The notes below the pieces were generated by a model. It was not told the origin of the DNA. It searched no databases and saw only the letters and a program-made list of their open reading frames with translations. The translations under genes were made by a program, and so were the position numbers. Shown in pieces: positions 16,959-25,837 of a stretch of DNA of 64,000 nt (position 1 is its first letter; each line of letters starts with the position of its first letter). The DNA is from Desulfurococcales archaeon (GTDB taxonomy: Archaea > Thermoproteota > Thermoprotei_A > Sulfolobales > Desulfurococcaceae): contig JALVYU010000030.1 of the NCBI GenBank assembly GCA_027022365.1, forward strand, positions 29,140-93,139, written 5' to 3'.

Positions 16959-18047
16959 TTAAATCGCTAGCTCCTCGAGGAGTTTCTTCCTATCAACAAG
17001 CTCTCTCTTCTTCTTGAACAGCCTTGTGCTGAAGTATCTTGCCGCGTAGTCAGGCAGTATAGTCACGATCTTCTTTCCTTCACCGAGGTTGTACTTCCTA
17101 GCTACCTTGATGGCGCATACCACGTTTGCACCGCTACTGATACCGACTGGTAGTGCTTCCAGCCTGGCGATCTTCCTGGCCATCTCTATTGCCTCGTCAC
17201 TAGTGGCTGTTACAAAGTCGTTTAGTAGGTACTTGTACCTCTTCACTATGTCCGGTACGAAGCCGTCGCCCACACCCTCGATCTCGTGGCGGCCCCACGG
17301 GCCCTCCTTGCCGGTCTTGAACCATTCTGCAGCTACCGGGCACTCGGCCGGCTCAGCGCCAACGACTATTACATCGCGGCACTCCTCCTTAAGCCTCTTA
17401 GCTACGCCCATCAGTGTTCCGCCAGTACCTACCTGGGCCACGAATGCGTCGGGACAGCCGATCTGGTCCAGGATCTCCTTACCGGTTGTCTCGTAGTGTG
17501 CCTGTACGTTTGCCTCATCACCCCACTGGTCAAAGAGGTAGTACTTGTCGGGGTTCTCGGCGGCTAGCTTCCTGGCTGCCTCTAGTGCTTCTCCAGCATT
17601 GCTCTCACCGCCTGGAGTGAATAGGAATTCTGCGCCGAACAGCCTCATGAGCAGGAATCTCTCTGCGCTCATCTCCTCGGGTATTACTATGAGTACCTTG
17701 TATCCTAGGTAGCTCCCGATGGCGGCGAAAGCTATTCCTGTGTTACCGGTTGTCGGTACAACGATTGTCATTCCGGGCTTTAGTTCTCCTCTCTCCTCAG
17801 CAGCCCTGATCATATAGTAGGCCATCCTGTCCTTGACACTGCCTGTCGGGTTCATGAATTCTGCCTTAGCCCATATCTCAGCCTTGACGTCTTCGGGCAC
17901 TACTCGGGATAGTTTAATAATAGGTGTTTTACCGATGCATTCGATTACATTGTTGCATACTCTTAGGCTCAACCAGTCATCCCTCCCGGGGTATGTTTTT
18001 CTTGAGACTATTTGTTGTGCCAGCTCATTAATAATACTAACCATCAA
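16959..18047 (-). CDS. cysK: Cysteine synthase / PLP-dependent beta-replacing enzyme
   Basis: Fold-type II PLP enzyme, 362 residues. PLP lysine K72 is in NPTGSVKDRMAYY; the substrate loop is TTGNTGIAFA and the phosphate cup QVGTGGTLMGVAKR. IEGVGDGFVPDIV and ALPVGISSGAN follow the CysK/CBS pattern. A 35-residue N-terminal extension precedes the catalytic domain, as in crenarchaeal O-phosphoserine sulfhydrylases, so the substrate may be O-acetylserine, O-phosphoserine or homocysteine plus serine. No CBS domains at the C-terminus. Makes cysteine from sulfide; fits the sulfate-activation genes 7 kb away, though I see no APS or sulfite reductase here. Confidence 0.9.
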   Translation of the reverse strand: MMVSIINELAQQIVSRKTYPGRDDWLSLRVCNNVIECIGKTPIIKLSRVVPEDVKAEIWAKAEFMNPTGSVKDRMAYYMIRAAEERGELKPGMTIVVPTTGNTGIAFAAIGSYLGYKVLIVIPEEMSAERFLLMRLFGAEFLFTPGGESNAGEALEAARKLAAENPDKYYLFDQWGDEANVQAHYETTGKEILDQIGCPDAFVAQVGTGGTLMGVAKRLKEECRDVIVVGAEPAECPVAAEWFKTGKEGPWGRHEIEGVGDGFVPDIVKRYKYLLNDFVTATSDEAIEMARKIARLEALPVGISSGANVVCAIKVARKYNLGEGKKIVTILPDYAARYFSTRLFKKKRELVDRKKLLEELAI

Positions 18048-18243
18048 TACCTTGTTATAAGGTCATGGATTAGCTCTGGCCACGGCTGATATTAGGTGAT
18101 CTAACCCTCTGCGGGAATATCAATTTCTATCTAATAGTCTTTAGTTGATGAAGGCCGCCTCGTCTCTATTCAATCCATTATATTAAAACATTATAATATA
18201 TATTCTACTATGATTCTTAGAATATGTTAGATTAGTTCTCGCC

Positions 18244-18250
18244 GAGGTGA
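18244..18250 (+). promoter_or_regulatory. Ribosome site pointing to an ATC start
   Basis: GAGGTGA ends six bases before the ATC codon at 18257, the only plausible initiation codon in frame upstream of GTG 18332. It supports the longer start of the FAD subunit. Confidence 0.55.
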
Positions 18251-18256
18251 ACCAGC

Positions 18257-19144
18257 ATCGCAAAATTCAGTCTATACAGGCCGAAAAGCCTAGATGACGC
18301 CCTGGAATTCCTTAGCAACAATGCTGGCCTTGTGAAGCCCCTGGCGGGCGGCACCGAGCTACTACTCCTGATCCGGGACAAGAAGATCCCTACACCAAAG
18401 TACCTGCTAGACCTGAACGCCATAAGGAAAGAGCTGAGCTACGTAAAGCTCGAAGAAGACAAAGTGAGGATAGGCGCGGCCACAACACTCTATGAGCTGA
18501 GCCAATCCATTCTCCATAAGGATAAGAGGTATGCCGGCTTCGTCGACGTATTCTACGGCTTCGCAACCATGGCTATGAGATTCTACGCGACGATAGGTGG
18601 AAACATATTATCCGCCACACAATACAATGACTACCTTACACTCCTCACAGTCTATGAACCGGAACTAGTGTTGGTCAGCAAGGAGGGGGAGAGGAGATTA
18701 ACGCTCGAACAACTAGTCTTAGACAAGCGTAAACTAGCCATAAAGCCTGACGAGCTCCTCAAAGAGATCATAATCCCTGTCCCGCCGGAGAACACCAGTA
18801 GTAGCTTCATGAAATTCGACCGAAGGAGAATACTGATCGCCGGCGTGGTCACCGGCGCGGTTCTCCTAACACTCAATGATAACGTGATTGAGGACGTCAA
18901 GATATCCTTTGACATGATACGGGAGAAACGCGTACCGGGACGCGCAAAGAAGACAGAGGAGTTCCTGCGAGGCAAAGAGCTCAGCGAAGAAGTGGTCGAG
19001 GAAGCAGCGGAGAAGATCTTGCCCAGCGAGATGGAGAGAGTATCAGACTGGTGGACGACGGCGGAGTACAGGCTAGACATGTCCAAGGTTGTTTTAAAGC
19101 GCAACATATTCCGCGCCGCGAGAAGGATAAGGGGTGGGAAGTGA
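18257..19144 (+). CDS. Molybdenum hydroxylase FAD-binding subunit
   Basis: FAD subunit (CoxM/XdhB/CutB type) of the three-gene oxidoreductase. The frame opens after a TGA at 18248-18250, and family-like residues (AKFSLYRPKSLDDALEFL) appear from 18260, well before the first conventional start (GTG 18332). A GAGGTGA six bases before ATC 18257 suggests initiation at this rare codon, giving 295 residues, the family length. FAD motifs are LAGGTELLLLIR and ATIGGNILSATQ; the C-terminal CO_deh_flav_C domain ends with the RR-rich IFRAARRI. It passes electrons from the 2Fe-2S subunit to an acceptor. Its TGA overlaps the next ATG by one base. Confidence 0.85.
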   Translation: MAKFSLYRPKSLDDALEFLSNNAGLVKPLAGGTELLLLIRDKKIPTPKYLLDLNAIRKELSYVKLEEDKVRIGAATTLYELSQSILHKDKRYAGFVDVFYGFATMAMRFYATIGGNILSATQYNDYLTLLTVYEPELVLVSKEGERRLTLEQLVLDKRKLAIKPDELLKEIIIPVPPENTSSSFMKFDRRRILIAGVVTGAVLLTLNDNVIEDVKISFDMIREKRVPGRAKKTEEFLRGKELSEEVVEEAAEKILPSEMERVSDWWTTAEYRLDMSKVVLKRNIFRAARRIRGGK

Positions 19145-19683
19145 TGGTCGAAACAATACGTGTAAACTTAAAGGTTAATGGGAAACAATACGTACTCGAC
19201 ATACCGCCGGACGAGAGACTCATAGACACACTACGCTACAGGCTGGGATTCACGAGCGTCAAAGAGGGATGTGGACGAGGCGAGTGTGGATCATGTATTG
19301 TACTCGTCAACGGCCTTCCGAGGCACAGCTGTCTAACACTGACAGCGACACTGGATGGCGCGGAAATACTCACGGTCGAAGGACTGGCTCCCGAGGGCAA
19401 ACTACACGCTATACAGGTAGCGTTCCTCGAGACGCGTGGAGTGCAGTGCGGGTTCTGTACTCCGGCCTTCATGCTTCTGACTAAGGCTCTCCTCGACAAG
19501 ACCCTCGATCCCAGCGACGAGGAGATCAAGCAGTGGCTGGCCAGCGCTATCTGCCGCTGTGGAAGCTACCACTACTACTTCAAGGCCGTCAGGAAGGCTG
19601 CCGAGTACTTGAAGAAGGGCAAGATATTGTTTGACGAAAAAGAAGTTAGGAAGAACCTCTACAAGCTCCCCCTCCTGAGGTGA
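19144..19683 (+). CDS. Molybdenum hydroxylase 2Fe-2S subunit
   Basis: Iron-sulfur subunit (CoxS/XdhC-small type), 179 residues from ATG 19144. The plant-type cluster is in EGCGRGECGSCIVLVNG with a fourth Cys in RHSCLTL, and the second all-helical cluster is CGFC with ICRCG. The frame is open upstream to 19051, but those codons lie inside the FAD gene and have no family character. It carries electrons from the molybdenum centre to FAD. The C-terminal 25 residues extend slightly beyond the usual end. The large subunit starts 6 bases after the stop. Confidence 0.94.
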   Translation: MVETIRVNLKVNGKQYVLDIPPDERLIDTLRYRLGFTSVKEGCGRGECGSCIVLVNGLPRHSCLTLTATLDGAEILTVEGLAPEGKLHAIQVAFLETRGVQCGFCTPAFMLLTKALLDKTLDPSDEEIKQWLASAICRCGSYHYYFKAVRKAAEYLKKGKILFDEKEVRKNLYKLPLLR

Positions 19684-19689
19684 TAATGT

Positions 19690-22095
19690 ATGTCTAAGCC
19701 CGAATACGTCGAAATAGTTGAGAAGGTCTTCGACAAGACAAGGTCTAAGCCTACCAAGGAGTTCAAGTACATTGGTAAAGAGATACTGAGATGGGATGCG
19801 ATCTCGAAAATACGTGGCGAGAAAATATTCGTTGCCGACCTGATAAACTTGTTCAAGAACCCGGTATTTGTATACAGTGTGAGGACAAAATACGCCCACG
19901 CAAGGATAAAGAAGATCGATGTCAGTGAGGCCGAGAAATACCCCGGCGTAATCAAAGTGCTAACCTATAAGGACATACCCGGCATAAACGATGTAGGATA
20001 CGTAATACCGGATCAGCCCCTCCTCGCGGACAAAAAGGTGAGATACATAGGAGACACGGTGGCCCTAGTAATAGCCGAGAGCCTCGAGAACGCCCGTGAC
20101 GCGGGAGAACTCGTCAACGTGGAGTACGAGCCCCTAGAAGTAATCCTTGACCCCCTAAAGATCGTTGAATGGGGAGGCCTGAGGGAGAAAGAACACACAC
20201 TCATACATGATGAGCGCGGATCAGATGTAGTATCAAGATATAAGATCAGGGCTGGAGACATAAAGAAGGCTGAACAAGAGGCAGCAGTAGTCATAGAGAA
20301 CGAGTATAGGACCCCGATGCAGGAGCACGCCTACATAGAGACCGAGGCGGCAATAGCGATACCCGAGCCGAACGGAGGAGTAACGATCTACGCTAAAACA
20401 CAGTGCCCATTTGACACACGCAGAGCCGTGGCACAAGTGCTCGGCCTACCCTTCAACATGGTTAGAGTGATAGCCCCCAGCCTCGGAGGAGGATTTGGCG
20501 GTGCAGAAGACGTCGGCAACGAAATAGCGGCCAAGGCAGCCCTAGCAGCACTGGTTACGAAGAGGCCGGCAGTAGTACTGTTCACAAGAGAAGAAAGTAT
20601 CATAGGCCACGCGAAAAGGCACCCGATGATAGCCAGGTATAAGCACATGGCGGCCAGAGACGGGACCCTCCTAGGAGTAGAAGCAGAGATCATACTCGAC
20701 ACCGGAGCATATGCTAGCCTAGGCCCGTTCGTCGGATGGAGAGCAATAGTACACAGCACAGGACCCTACAGGGTAAAGAACGCCAAGATAGACCTAGCAG
20801 TAGTCTACACCAACAAGGTATACGCGGGAGCATTCCGTGGATTCGGCAACCCACAGGTATCATTCGCGGTCGAGAGACAAATGGATCTGCTTGCCGAGGA
20901 GCTAGGGATAGACCCTGTCGAGATAAGGCTGAAGAACGCGCTCCGCAACGGAGACCGGACAGTCCACGGCCAGCTCCTAGACCACGGCGTAGGCCTCGTT
21001 GAGGCGATACAGAAAGCGGTCGAGGCCGCCAACTGGTACGAGAAGAGGAAGCTATACGCTAACCAGAAAGGCCTTCTGAGGAGAGGAATAGGCATAGCGG
21101 TAATGTACCACGGCAACAGCATAGGTGCCGAGGGAGCAGACTTCAGCAGCGCCACCATCATAATACAGCGCGACGGAAGCATAATCTTCAGGACGGGCCT
21201 GACGGACTTCGGCCAGGGAGCTATACAGGGTATAGTCAACATAATAGCCGAGACACTGGGAGTACCGCCAACATACATCAAGGTAGAATGGCCCGACACC
21301 GCCGCAACGCCCGATGCAGGCCCGACGGTGGCGTCTAGATCAACGGTCATGGGCGGTAACGCGGCCCTAGTAGCAGCATACAGGCTGAGGCAGAGGCTGA
21401 ACAGGCTGGCCTCGGAGCTCCTAGGATGTGATCCCGAGAAAATAGTGATTGATGCACCAGATGTCTACTGCTCCGATGACCCAGAGAACAAGATAACATG
21501 GCAGGAACTAGTAGAGCAGAGCTTCTGGAAAGGCGTGCCGCTACAGGAGTTCGGGTACTTCAGAGCACCACCGGCAGAATGGGATGAGGAGACCGGGCAG
21601 GGAGCACCATACATGCACTACACGTTCGGAGCTATCATAAGCGATGTAGAACTAGACATGGAGACAGGAGTAGTTAGGGTTAAAGAAGCGGTGACAGCCT
21701 ACGATATAGGCCGCCTCATAAACAAGACAGGAGCAGACCTGCACGCTATAGGAGGCTATATCCAGGGAATGGGCTACGCTCTCATGGAGGACCTATACTA
21801 TTCGCCCGACGGCAAAGTCTATAATGTCAGCCTATCAACATACCACGTACCAACAGCGCTGGACATACCTGAAAAGATAACGCCAATATGGGTAGAAGCA
21901 GGATTCAGGAGGGGGCCCTACGGCGCGAAAGGATTGGGAGAGCCATCAATCGTAGCGATAGCGCCAAGCATAGCTAACGCAGTAGCCCATGCACTGGGCG
22001 GCGGAGTACAGGTTAGCAAAGACGTGAACAAAATACCGCTAACACCCGACTATATCTACAGCATAATAAAGAAGTATAAGCTACTCGGAAAGTAG
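19690..22095 (+). CDS. Molybdenum hydroxylase catalytic (Mo-cofactor) subunit
   Basis: Xanthine-oxidase-family large subunit, 801 residues. Aldehyde-oxidase a/b hammerhead domain (about 35-150), then the two molybdopterin domains with SLGGGFGG, YAGAFRGFGNPQ and the catalytic Glu in KGLGEPS near the C-terminus. The active-site loop reads AFRGFG as in xanthine dehydrogenase and aryl/aldehyde oxidoreductases, not the AYxCSFR of true CO dehydrogenase, so CO oxidation is unlikely. Substrate (aldehyde, purine or aromatic acyl-CoA) is undecided. Probably uses the cytosine-dinucleotide cofactor made with the MocA- and XdhC-like genes at 41681 and 36321. Transcription probably ends in the T-rich tract at 22120-22150. 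Confidence 0.92.
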   Translation: MSKPEYVEIVEKVFDKTRSKPTKEFKYIGKEILRWDAISKIRGEKIFVADLINLFKNPVFVYSVRTKYAHARIKKIDVSEAEKYPGVIKVLTYKDIPGINDVGYVIPDQPLLADKKVRYIGDTVALVIAESLENARDAGELVNVEYEPLEVILDPLKIVEWGGLREKEHTLIHDERGSDVVSRYKIRAGDIKKAEQEAAVVIENEYRTPMQEHAYIETEAAIAIPEPNGGVTIYAKTQCPFDTRRAVAQVLGLPFNMVRVIAPSLGGGFGGAEDVGNEIAAKAALAALVTKRPAVVLFTREESIIGHAKRHPMIARYKHMAARDGTLLGVEAEIILDTGAYASLGPFVGWRAIVHSTGPYRVKNAKIDLAVVYTNKVYAGAFRGFGNPQVSFAVERQMDLLAEELGIDPVEIRLKNALRNGDRTVHGQLLDHGVGLVEAIQKAVEAANWYEKRKLYANQKGLLRRGIGIAVMYHGNSIGAEGADFSSATIIIQRDGSIIFRTGLTDFGQGAIQGIVNIIAETLGVPPTYIKVEWPDTAATPDAGPTVASRSTVMGGNAALVAAYRLRQRLNRLASELLGCDPEKIVIDAPDVYCSDDPENKITWQELVEQSFWKGVPLQEFGYFRAPPAEWDEETGQGAPYMHYTFGAIISDVELDMETGVVRVKEAVTAYDIGRLINKTGADLHAIGGYIQGMGYALMEDLYYSPDGKVYNVSLSTYHVPTALDIPEKITPIWVEAGFRRGPYGAKGLGEPSIVAIAPSIANAVAHALGGGVQVSKDVNKIPLTPDYIYSIIKKYKLLGK

Positions 22096-22119
22096 CTCCC
22101 GATTCTTTAACCTAATACT

Positions 22120-22152
22120 CTTTTTCATTTCTTCCCCTCTCCTTCCAATAAT
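22120..22152 (+). terminator. Pyrimidine-rich terminator after the hydroxylase operon
   Basis: T/C-rich tracts (CTCTTTTTCATTTCTTCCCC onward) directly follow the large-subunit stop, the usual archaeal poly-T termination signal. The opposite gene (RuBisCO) converges on it. Confidence 0.45.
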
Positions 22153-22259
22153 AGATTGCATTGTATTCAGAACACTTAGAGGCGGAGACGGAGATATTAT
22201 AGGGTAATTGCTTCTAGGACCCCAGAAAAGGTTCTCGTGGTTGTAAAAAAGGACTTGTT

Positions 22260-23591
22260 TTAGACCGGCTTGGCGAACCCCCATTTCTCGAGGGCGCGTG
22301 CCAGCTCCTTGTGTGTCTTGGCGTACTCGTCGAGAGGTATTCCTTTCAGTATAGCTTCTAGAGACTGTCTTACAGCAGCTGCTCCCGCACGCGGCCCGTC
22401 GGGGTGGCCCAGCGTTCCTCCGCCGACCTGTATTACCAGGTCTGTGCCTAGGGCCTCGATCACGCCGGGCAGGTTCCCAGGATGCAGTCCTCCAGACGAG
22501 ACCGGCATGGCTGGCTTGATGTGATGCATTGGCTGTTCTAGGTGGAACTCGTCGTCCGGGTCTGGCTTGAAGTGTGTCTCCCTAAGAATTCTCGCGTATC
22601 TTATGACATCGATCTTTCCGCCCTCCAGCTTGCCTACGCCGGCCGTACCGATATGGAGCTGGTCTACCCCGATGATCCTATATAGTTTTGCTAAGACGTA
22701 CATGGATATACCATGGTACGGGTTGCGGGTGAATGCTGCGTGCATTGCGCGGTGAGCATGTATTGCTAGACCGTATTCCTCGGCAAGGTCACGTATGTAA
22801 TTGAGTGCCCCCCAACCAGTAACGACGACATCCACCATTACGTAGGGGTTGCCATAGTCTGCGACCAGTTTGAGTCTTCTCTTCATCTCCCTTATATCAC
22901 TGGTTATGTTTGCGAACCAGACCTTTTTTTCACCTGTCTCTTTCTCCGCCTTATCGATTGCTCTCATGATGGCTTTTGCTCTCTTCTCGAAGCTACAGAA
23001 GCTCGGGCTCGTCAGGTTCTCGTCGTCCTTAATATAGTCCATCCCGCCTGTGAGGAGCTCGATTGCCAGCTTCTCTACTTCTTCGGGTGAATAGCCTACT
23101 TTCGGCTTAGGCACTGTTCCCACGATGGGCCTGTCGTAGACCTTGAATATGTCTCTGACTCCCTTGATACCCTTGCTGGGCCCCTTGAAGTCCTCGAGGA
23201 ATACTTTGGGGAAGTATATGTCTTCTAGTCTTAGCCCCGCGACTCGCTTCATCCCGAAGACGTTGCCGGCGACGCTCGCTAGGAAGCCTGGCAGGTTGCC
23301 CTTCTCGAACAGCTCCACCGGATAGGCTATTCTCACGATCCATGAGCCGTCGCCGAGGTCTTTGAAGTAGTAAGCCTTCGCGCTTAGCTTCTTGACTCTC
23401 TCCGTGTCGTACCATGGATATAGTGTTGTCCAGGTACCAGTACTGCTCTCGGCCGCTACTCCTCCAGCCGCGTCCTCGATGGTGAATCCCGGCGCCGGCT
23501 TGATCCTGAATACAGCGATCACATCGTTATCGGGATCAGGGGTGTAGTTCTTATCAATATACTGCTTGTATGGCTCGAAACTGTGATGCAA
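22260..23591 (-). CDS. rbcL: Form III RuBisCO large subunit
   Basis: Archaeal ribulose-1,5-bisphosphate carboxylase, 443 residues, no small subunit. Catalytic residues are present: the Lys of GTVPKPKVGY, the carbamylated Lys and metal ligands in YIKDDENL, HAHRAMHAAFTRN, the loop-6 Lys in GTAGVGKLEGG, SSGGLHPGNLP and GGGTLGHPDGP. In archaea this enzyme consumes ribulose bisphosphate made from nucleoside monophosphates, yielding two 3-phosphoglycerates. The AMP phosphorylase and ribose-bisphosphate isomerase of that pathway are not in the window. Stands alone; convergent with the hydroxylase operon. Confidence 0.97.
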   Translation of the reverse strand: MHHSFEPYKQYIDKNYTPDPDNDVIAVFRIKPAPGFTIEDAAGGVAAESSTGTWTTLYPWYDTERVKKLSAKAYYFKDLGDGSWIVRIAYPVELFEKGNLPGFLASVAGNVFGMKRVAGLRLEDIYFPKVFLEDFKGPSKGIKGVRDIFKVYDRPIVGTVPKPKVGYSPEEVEKLAIELLTGGMDYIKDDENLTSPSFCSFEKRAKAIMRAIDKAEKETGEKKVWFANITSDIREMKRRLKLVADYGNPYVMVDVVVTGWGALNYIRDLAEEYGLAIHAHRAMHAAFTRNPYHGISMYVLAKLYRIIGVDQLHIGTAGVGKLEGGKIDVIRYARILRETHFKPDPDDEFHLEQPMHHIKPAMPVSSGGLHPGNLPGVIEALGTDLVIQVGGGTLGHPDGPRAGAAAVRQSLEAILKGIPLDEYAKTHKELARALEKWGFAKPV

Positions 23592-23689
23592 AAGAACCCC
23601 CTCTTCAATGCTTGTATTCTATATTGTTATGGTATTGGGAGGATTAAATATTGTAGTGTCAAATAATGGGCTGGAAAACGGTAGATGTG

Positions 23690-24838
23690 CTAGTGGACGA
23701 ACGGATCCTTGAAGCTGAGAACTACTTTCGCAACCTCCGGCCTCATCATGTACTCCGGAGGCATTTTGCCCTCACGGATCATTTTCCTAAGCTTGGTGCC
23801 GCTAATCCTTATCCTGTATTCTTCGGGGTGCGGGCATATCTTCTCATTGACCATACCGCCGCATTTCTTACAGTAGAATGCTTCCCTGATGAAGAGAGGC
23901 ACAATCCCTAGGTCTGGGAACTCGTCGAATATCTCCCATGCCTCGTAAGGACCATAATAGTCTCCCACACCTGCATGGTCTCTCCCCACTATGAAGTGCG
24001 TGCAGCCGAAATTCTTCCTAACTATAGCGTGGTGTACTGCCTCACGCGGCCCAGCGTACCTCATGTTCATGACTAGGCCCGCTAGGACGGTCACGTTTTC
24101 GGGGTAATAGTGCTTGATCAGGGCCTCGTATGCCGCGAATATGACCTCGTCTCTATAATCACCGGGTTTCTTCCAGCCTATCAGGGGGTGTATGAGGATG
24201 CCGTCCGTGAACGTGAGGGCGGCCTTCTGGACATACTCGTGTCCTCGGTGAGGCACGTTCCTCGTCTGGAACGCGACGATCTTTTTCCACCCTTTCTCTC
24301 TGAAGAGTATCCTTGTCTCGGCGGGCCAGAGAATCCTGTGTATAAGGGGGTGCTCGAGATCCTTAATGAGATCGATCGCTCCTCCCACGAGAAGCTCCTT
24401 CATTTCAAACGTCTTCTTTACCCCGGGATGACCCGTGTCCAGGGTCTTGTATACGCTTTGCGCGTGCTTCTTCTTATCCCAGCCGTAGATCTCCTCGACC
24501 CTCATAACCGCTACTGGCTCCCCGCCATAATATAGCGCTATGTCGTCGCCCTCCTTGACACCGCTGATCTCTTCGGGATCGACATCCAAGACTATGGGTA
24601 TCGTCCAGGGTAGATCATTGCTCAGCCTCATATCGTCGAGGACATAGAGGTAGTCCTCCTGTAGCATGAAGCCCTCCAGCGGGCTAAAAGCCCCGTGCGC
24701 TATGTCGAGTACGTCGATGTATCTTTCATAACTTATATCGATTCTTTGAAGCTCACCCGCCTCGGCTCTAAGGTGCTCGAGCCTCTTGCCACGGGCAACT
24801 CTGTTTACAAGTTTTCCTCCATGGGGTCTTGAGACCAT
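23690..24838 (-). CDS. sat: ATP sulfurylase
   Basis: Sulfate adenylyltransferase, 382 residues, making APS from ATP and sulfate (or the reverse in sulfur oxidisers). N-terminal PUA-like domain, then the nucleotidyltransferase core with the HxGH-type motif in QTRNVPHRGHEYVQ and GRDHAGVGDYYGPYEAWEIF. A zinc knuckle CKKCGG...CPH near the C-terminus is typical of archaeal and thermophile enzymes. Begins 23 bases after the RHH gene, same strand, so probably one transcript. The APS kinase gene is divergent, so the locus is a sulfate-activation unit making APS and PAPS. Confidence 0.96.
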   Translation of the reverse strand: MVSRPHGGKLVNRVARGKRLEHLRAEAGELQRIDISYERYIDVLDIAHGAFSPLEGFMLQEDYLYVLDDMRLSNDLPWTIPIVLDVDPEEISGVKEGDDIALYYGGEPVAVMRVEEIYGWDKKKHAQSVYKTLDTGHPGVKKTFEMKELLVGGAIDLIKDLEHPLIHRILWPAETRILFREKGWKKIVAFQTRNVPHRGHEYVQKAALTFTDGILIHPLIGWKKPGDYRDEVIFAAYEALIKHYYPENVTVLAGLVMNMRYAGPREAVHHAIVRKNFGCTHFIVGRDHAGVGDYYGPYEAWEIFDEFPDLGIVPLFIREAFYCKKCGGMVNEKICPHPEEYRIRISGTKLRKMIREGKMPPEYMMRPEVAKVVLSFKDPFVH

Positions 24839-24861
24839 GTACCTTCACCTCTCCATATGGG

Positions 24862-25101
24862 CTAGATGTAGCCGAGCCTTCTCAGTTTCTCGAGGATCTT
24901 TTTCTTGTCTTCCTCGCTGAACGGCTCCTCGTATCTGGCCTCCTCGTGTGCCGCGACAACTTCTCTCAGGACGTAGGTAACGTACTGGCTGACGCTCGTG
25001 AAGCCCGTGTCCTTGATGAGCTCCTTGATCCGGTTATATAGTGTGATGGGTATTGAGACCGTCGTGTACTTGCCTCTTTTCTCCGGTTCTCTAGGAGACA
25101 T
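24862..25101 (-). CDS. Ribbon-helix-helix regulator, probably of sulfate activation
   Basis: A 79-residue CopG/Arc-type DNA-binding protein. The beta-strand KYTTVSIPITLYNRIKELI is followed by helix A and the turn GFTSVSQYVTYVLREVV, then an acidic helical tail (EEDKKKILEKLRRLGYI). Dimers of such proteins bind palindromes. It sits first in the sat transcript, and a perfect 24-bp palindrome lies between its start and the divergent cysC, so autoregulation and control of both transcripts is the simplest reading. The effector is unknown. Confidence 0.85.
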   Translation of the reverse strand: MSPREPEKRGKYTTVSIPITLYNRIKELIKDTGFTSVSQYVTYVLREVVAAHEEARYEEPFSEEDKKKILEKLRRLGYI

Positions 25102-25137
25102 GATAGTCCACTCTCCCTATGGGAGCGTCCGTAGTTT

Positions 25138-25161
25138 TTATTAATTAAGCTTAATTAATAA
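25138..25161. promoter_or_regulatory. Perfect 24-bp palindrome, candidate RHH operator
   Basis: Half-site TTATTAATTAAG is followed directly by its exact reverse complement with no spacer. It lies centrally in the 83-bp gap between the RHH/sat and cysC starts and overlaps the AT-rich boxes that would serve as TATA elements for both directions. Its binding by the RHH protein is inferred. Confidence 0.65.
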
Positions 25162-25184
25162 CTGTTCCGACGATAGAGGTGTAG

Positions 25185-25739
25185 GTGTTGGGAGAGAATC
25201 CCAAGTGCCTCGATAAAGGCATCGTTGTCTGGCTGACAGGTCTTCCGGGAAGCGGTAAGACTACTCTCGCCACAAGAGTAGCCGAGAAGCTAAGGAGGGA
25301 AGGCTACAGAGTAGAAGTTATTGATGGGGACTGGGCGAGAAAAACAATCAGTCTCGGAGCAGGCTACACCAAAGAGGAGAGGAGAATACACCTCCATAGA
25401 ATAGCGTGGGTGGCAAGACTGCTTGCACGCAACGGCGTCATAGTTCTATGTAGCTTCGTATCGCCATATAATGATGTACGAGAGATGATAAAGAACATTA
25501 TCTCAGAAGAAGTACCCTTCAAACTAGTCTATGTCAAGTGCCCTGTAGAAGAATGTATACGCAGGGATCCCAAGGGCCTATATAAGAAGGCCTTGAGGGG
25601 AGAGATCAAGCATTTCACCGGGATAAGTGACCCGTTCGAGGAGCCGGAGAACCCGGATCTCGTGATAGATACTTACCGCGACGATATCGAGACAAATACC
25701 GGGAAGCTCTACAGGTTTGTGAAAGAACTTATCGAATAA
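25185..25739 (+). CDS. cysC: Adenylylsulfate (APS) kinase
   Basis: Phosphorylates APS to PAPS, 184 residues. P-loop GLPGSGKTT (about 19-27), then VIDGDWARKTIS in place of the usual LDGDN/VR segment, and the family stretch CSFVSPYNDVREM. The lid has GLYKKALRGEIKHFTGISDPFEEP, which matches CysC rather than a general adenylate-type kinase. GTG 25185 is preceded by a GAGGTGTAGG ribosome site; TTG 25188 is the alternative. Divergent from the sat transcript; presumably the product serves sulfotransferases or reduction. Confidence 0.95.
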   Translation: MLGENPKCLDKGIVVWLTGLPGSGKTTLATRVAEKLRREGYRVEVIDGDWARKTISLGAGYTKEERRIHLHRIAWVARLLARNGVIVLCSFVSPYNDVREMIKNIISEEVPFKLVYVKCPVEECIRRDPKGLYKKALRGEIKHFTGISDPFEEPENPDLVIDTYRDDIETNTGKLYRFVKELIE

Positions 25740-25837
25740 GCGCTTTCTAGGCTAGGAACTATCACGTATCATTTTTAATTATAGTATCGTCATTAAGATA
25801 CATTGACCTATAACGGCGTTATCCTGGGAGAAAACCA

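Noticed and set aside
19051..19143. N-terminal extension of the 2Fe-2S subunit
   Set aside because: These codons overlap the end of the FAD gene; ATG 19144 after GGGGTGG gives the family N-terminus.
19690..22095. True CO dehydrogenase
   Set aside because: The active-site loop is AFRGFG, lacking the CO-dehydrogenase AYxCSFR cysteine.
22081..22284. Small minus-strand frame between the hydroxylase and RuBisCO genes
   Set aside because: It overlaps both gene ends and the T-rich terminator and has no coding character.
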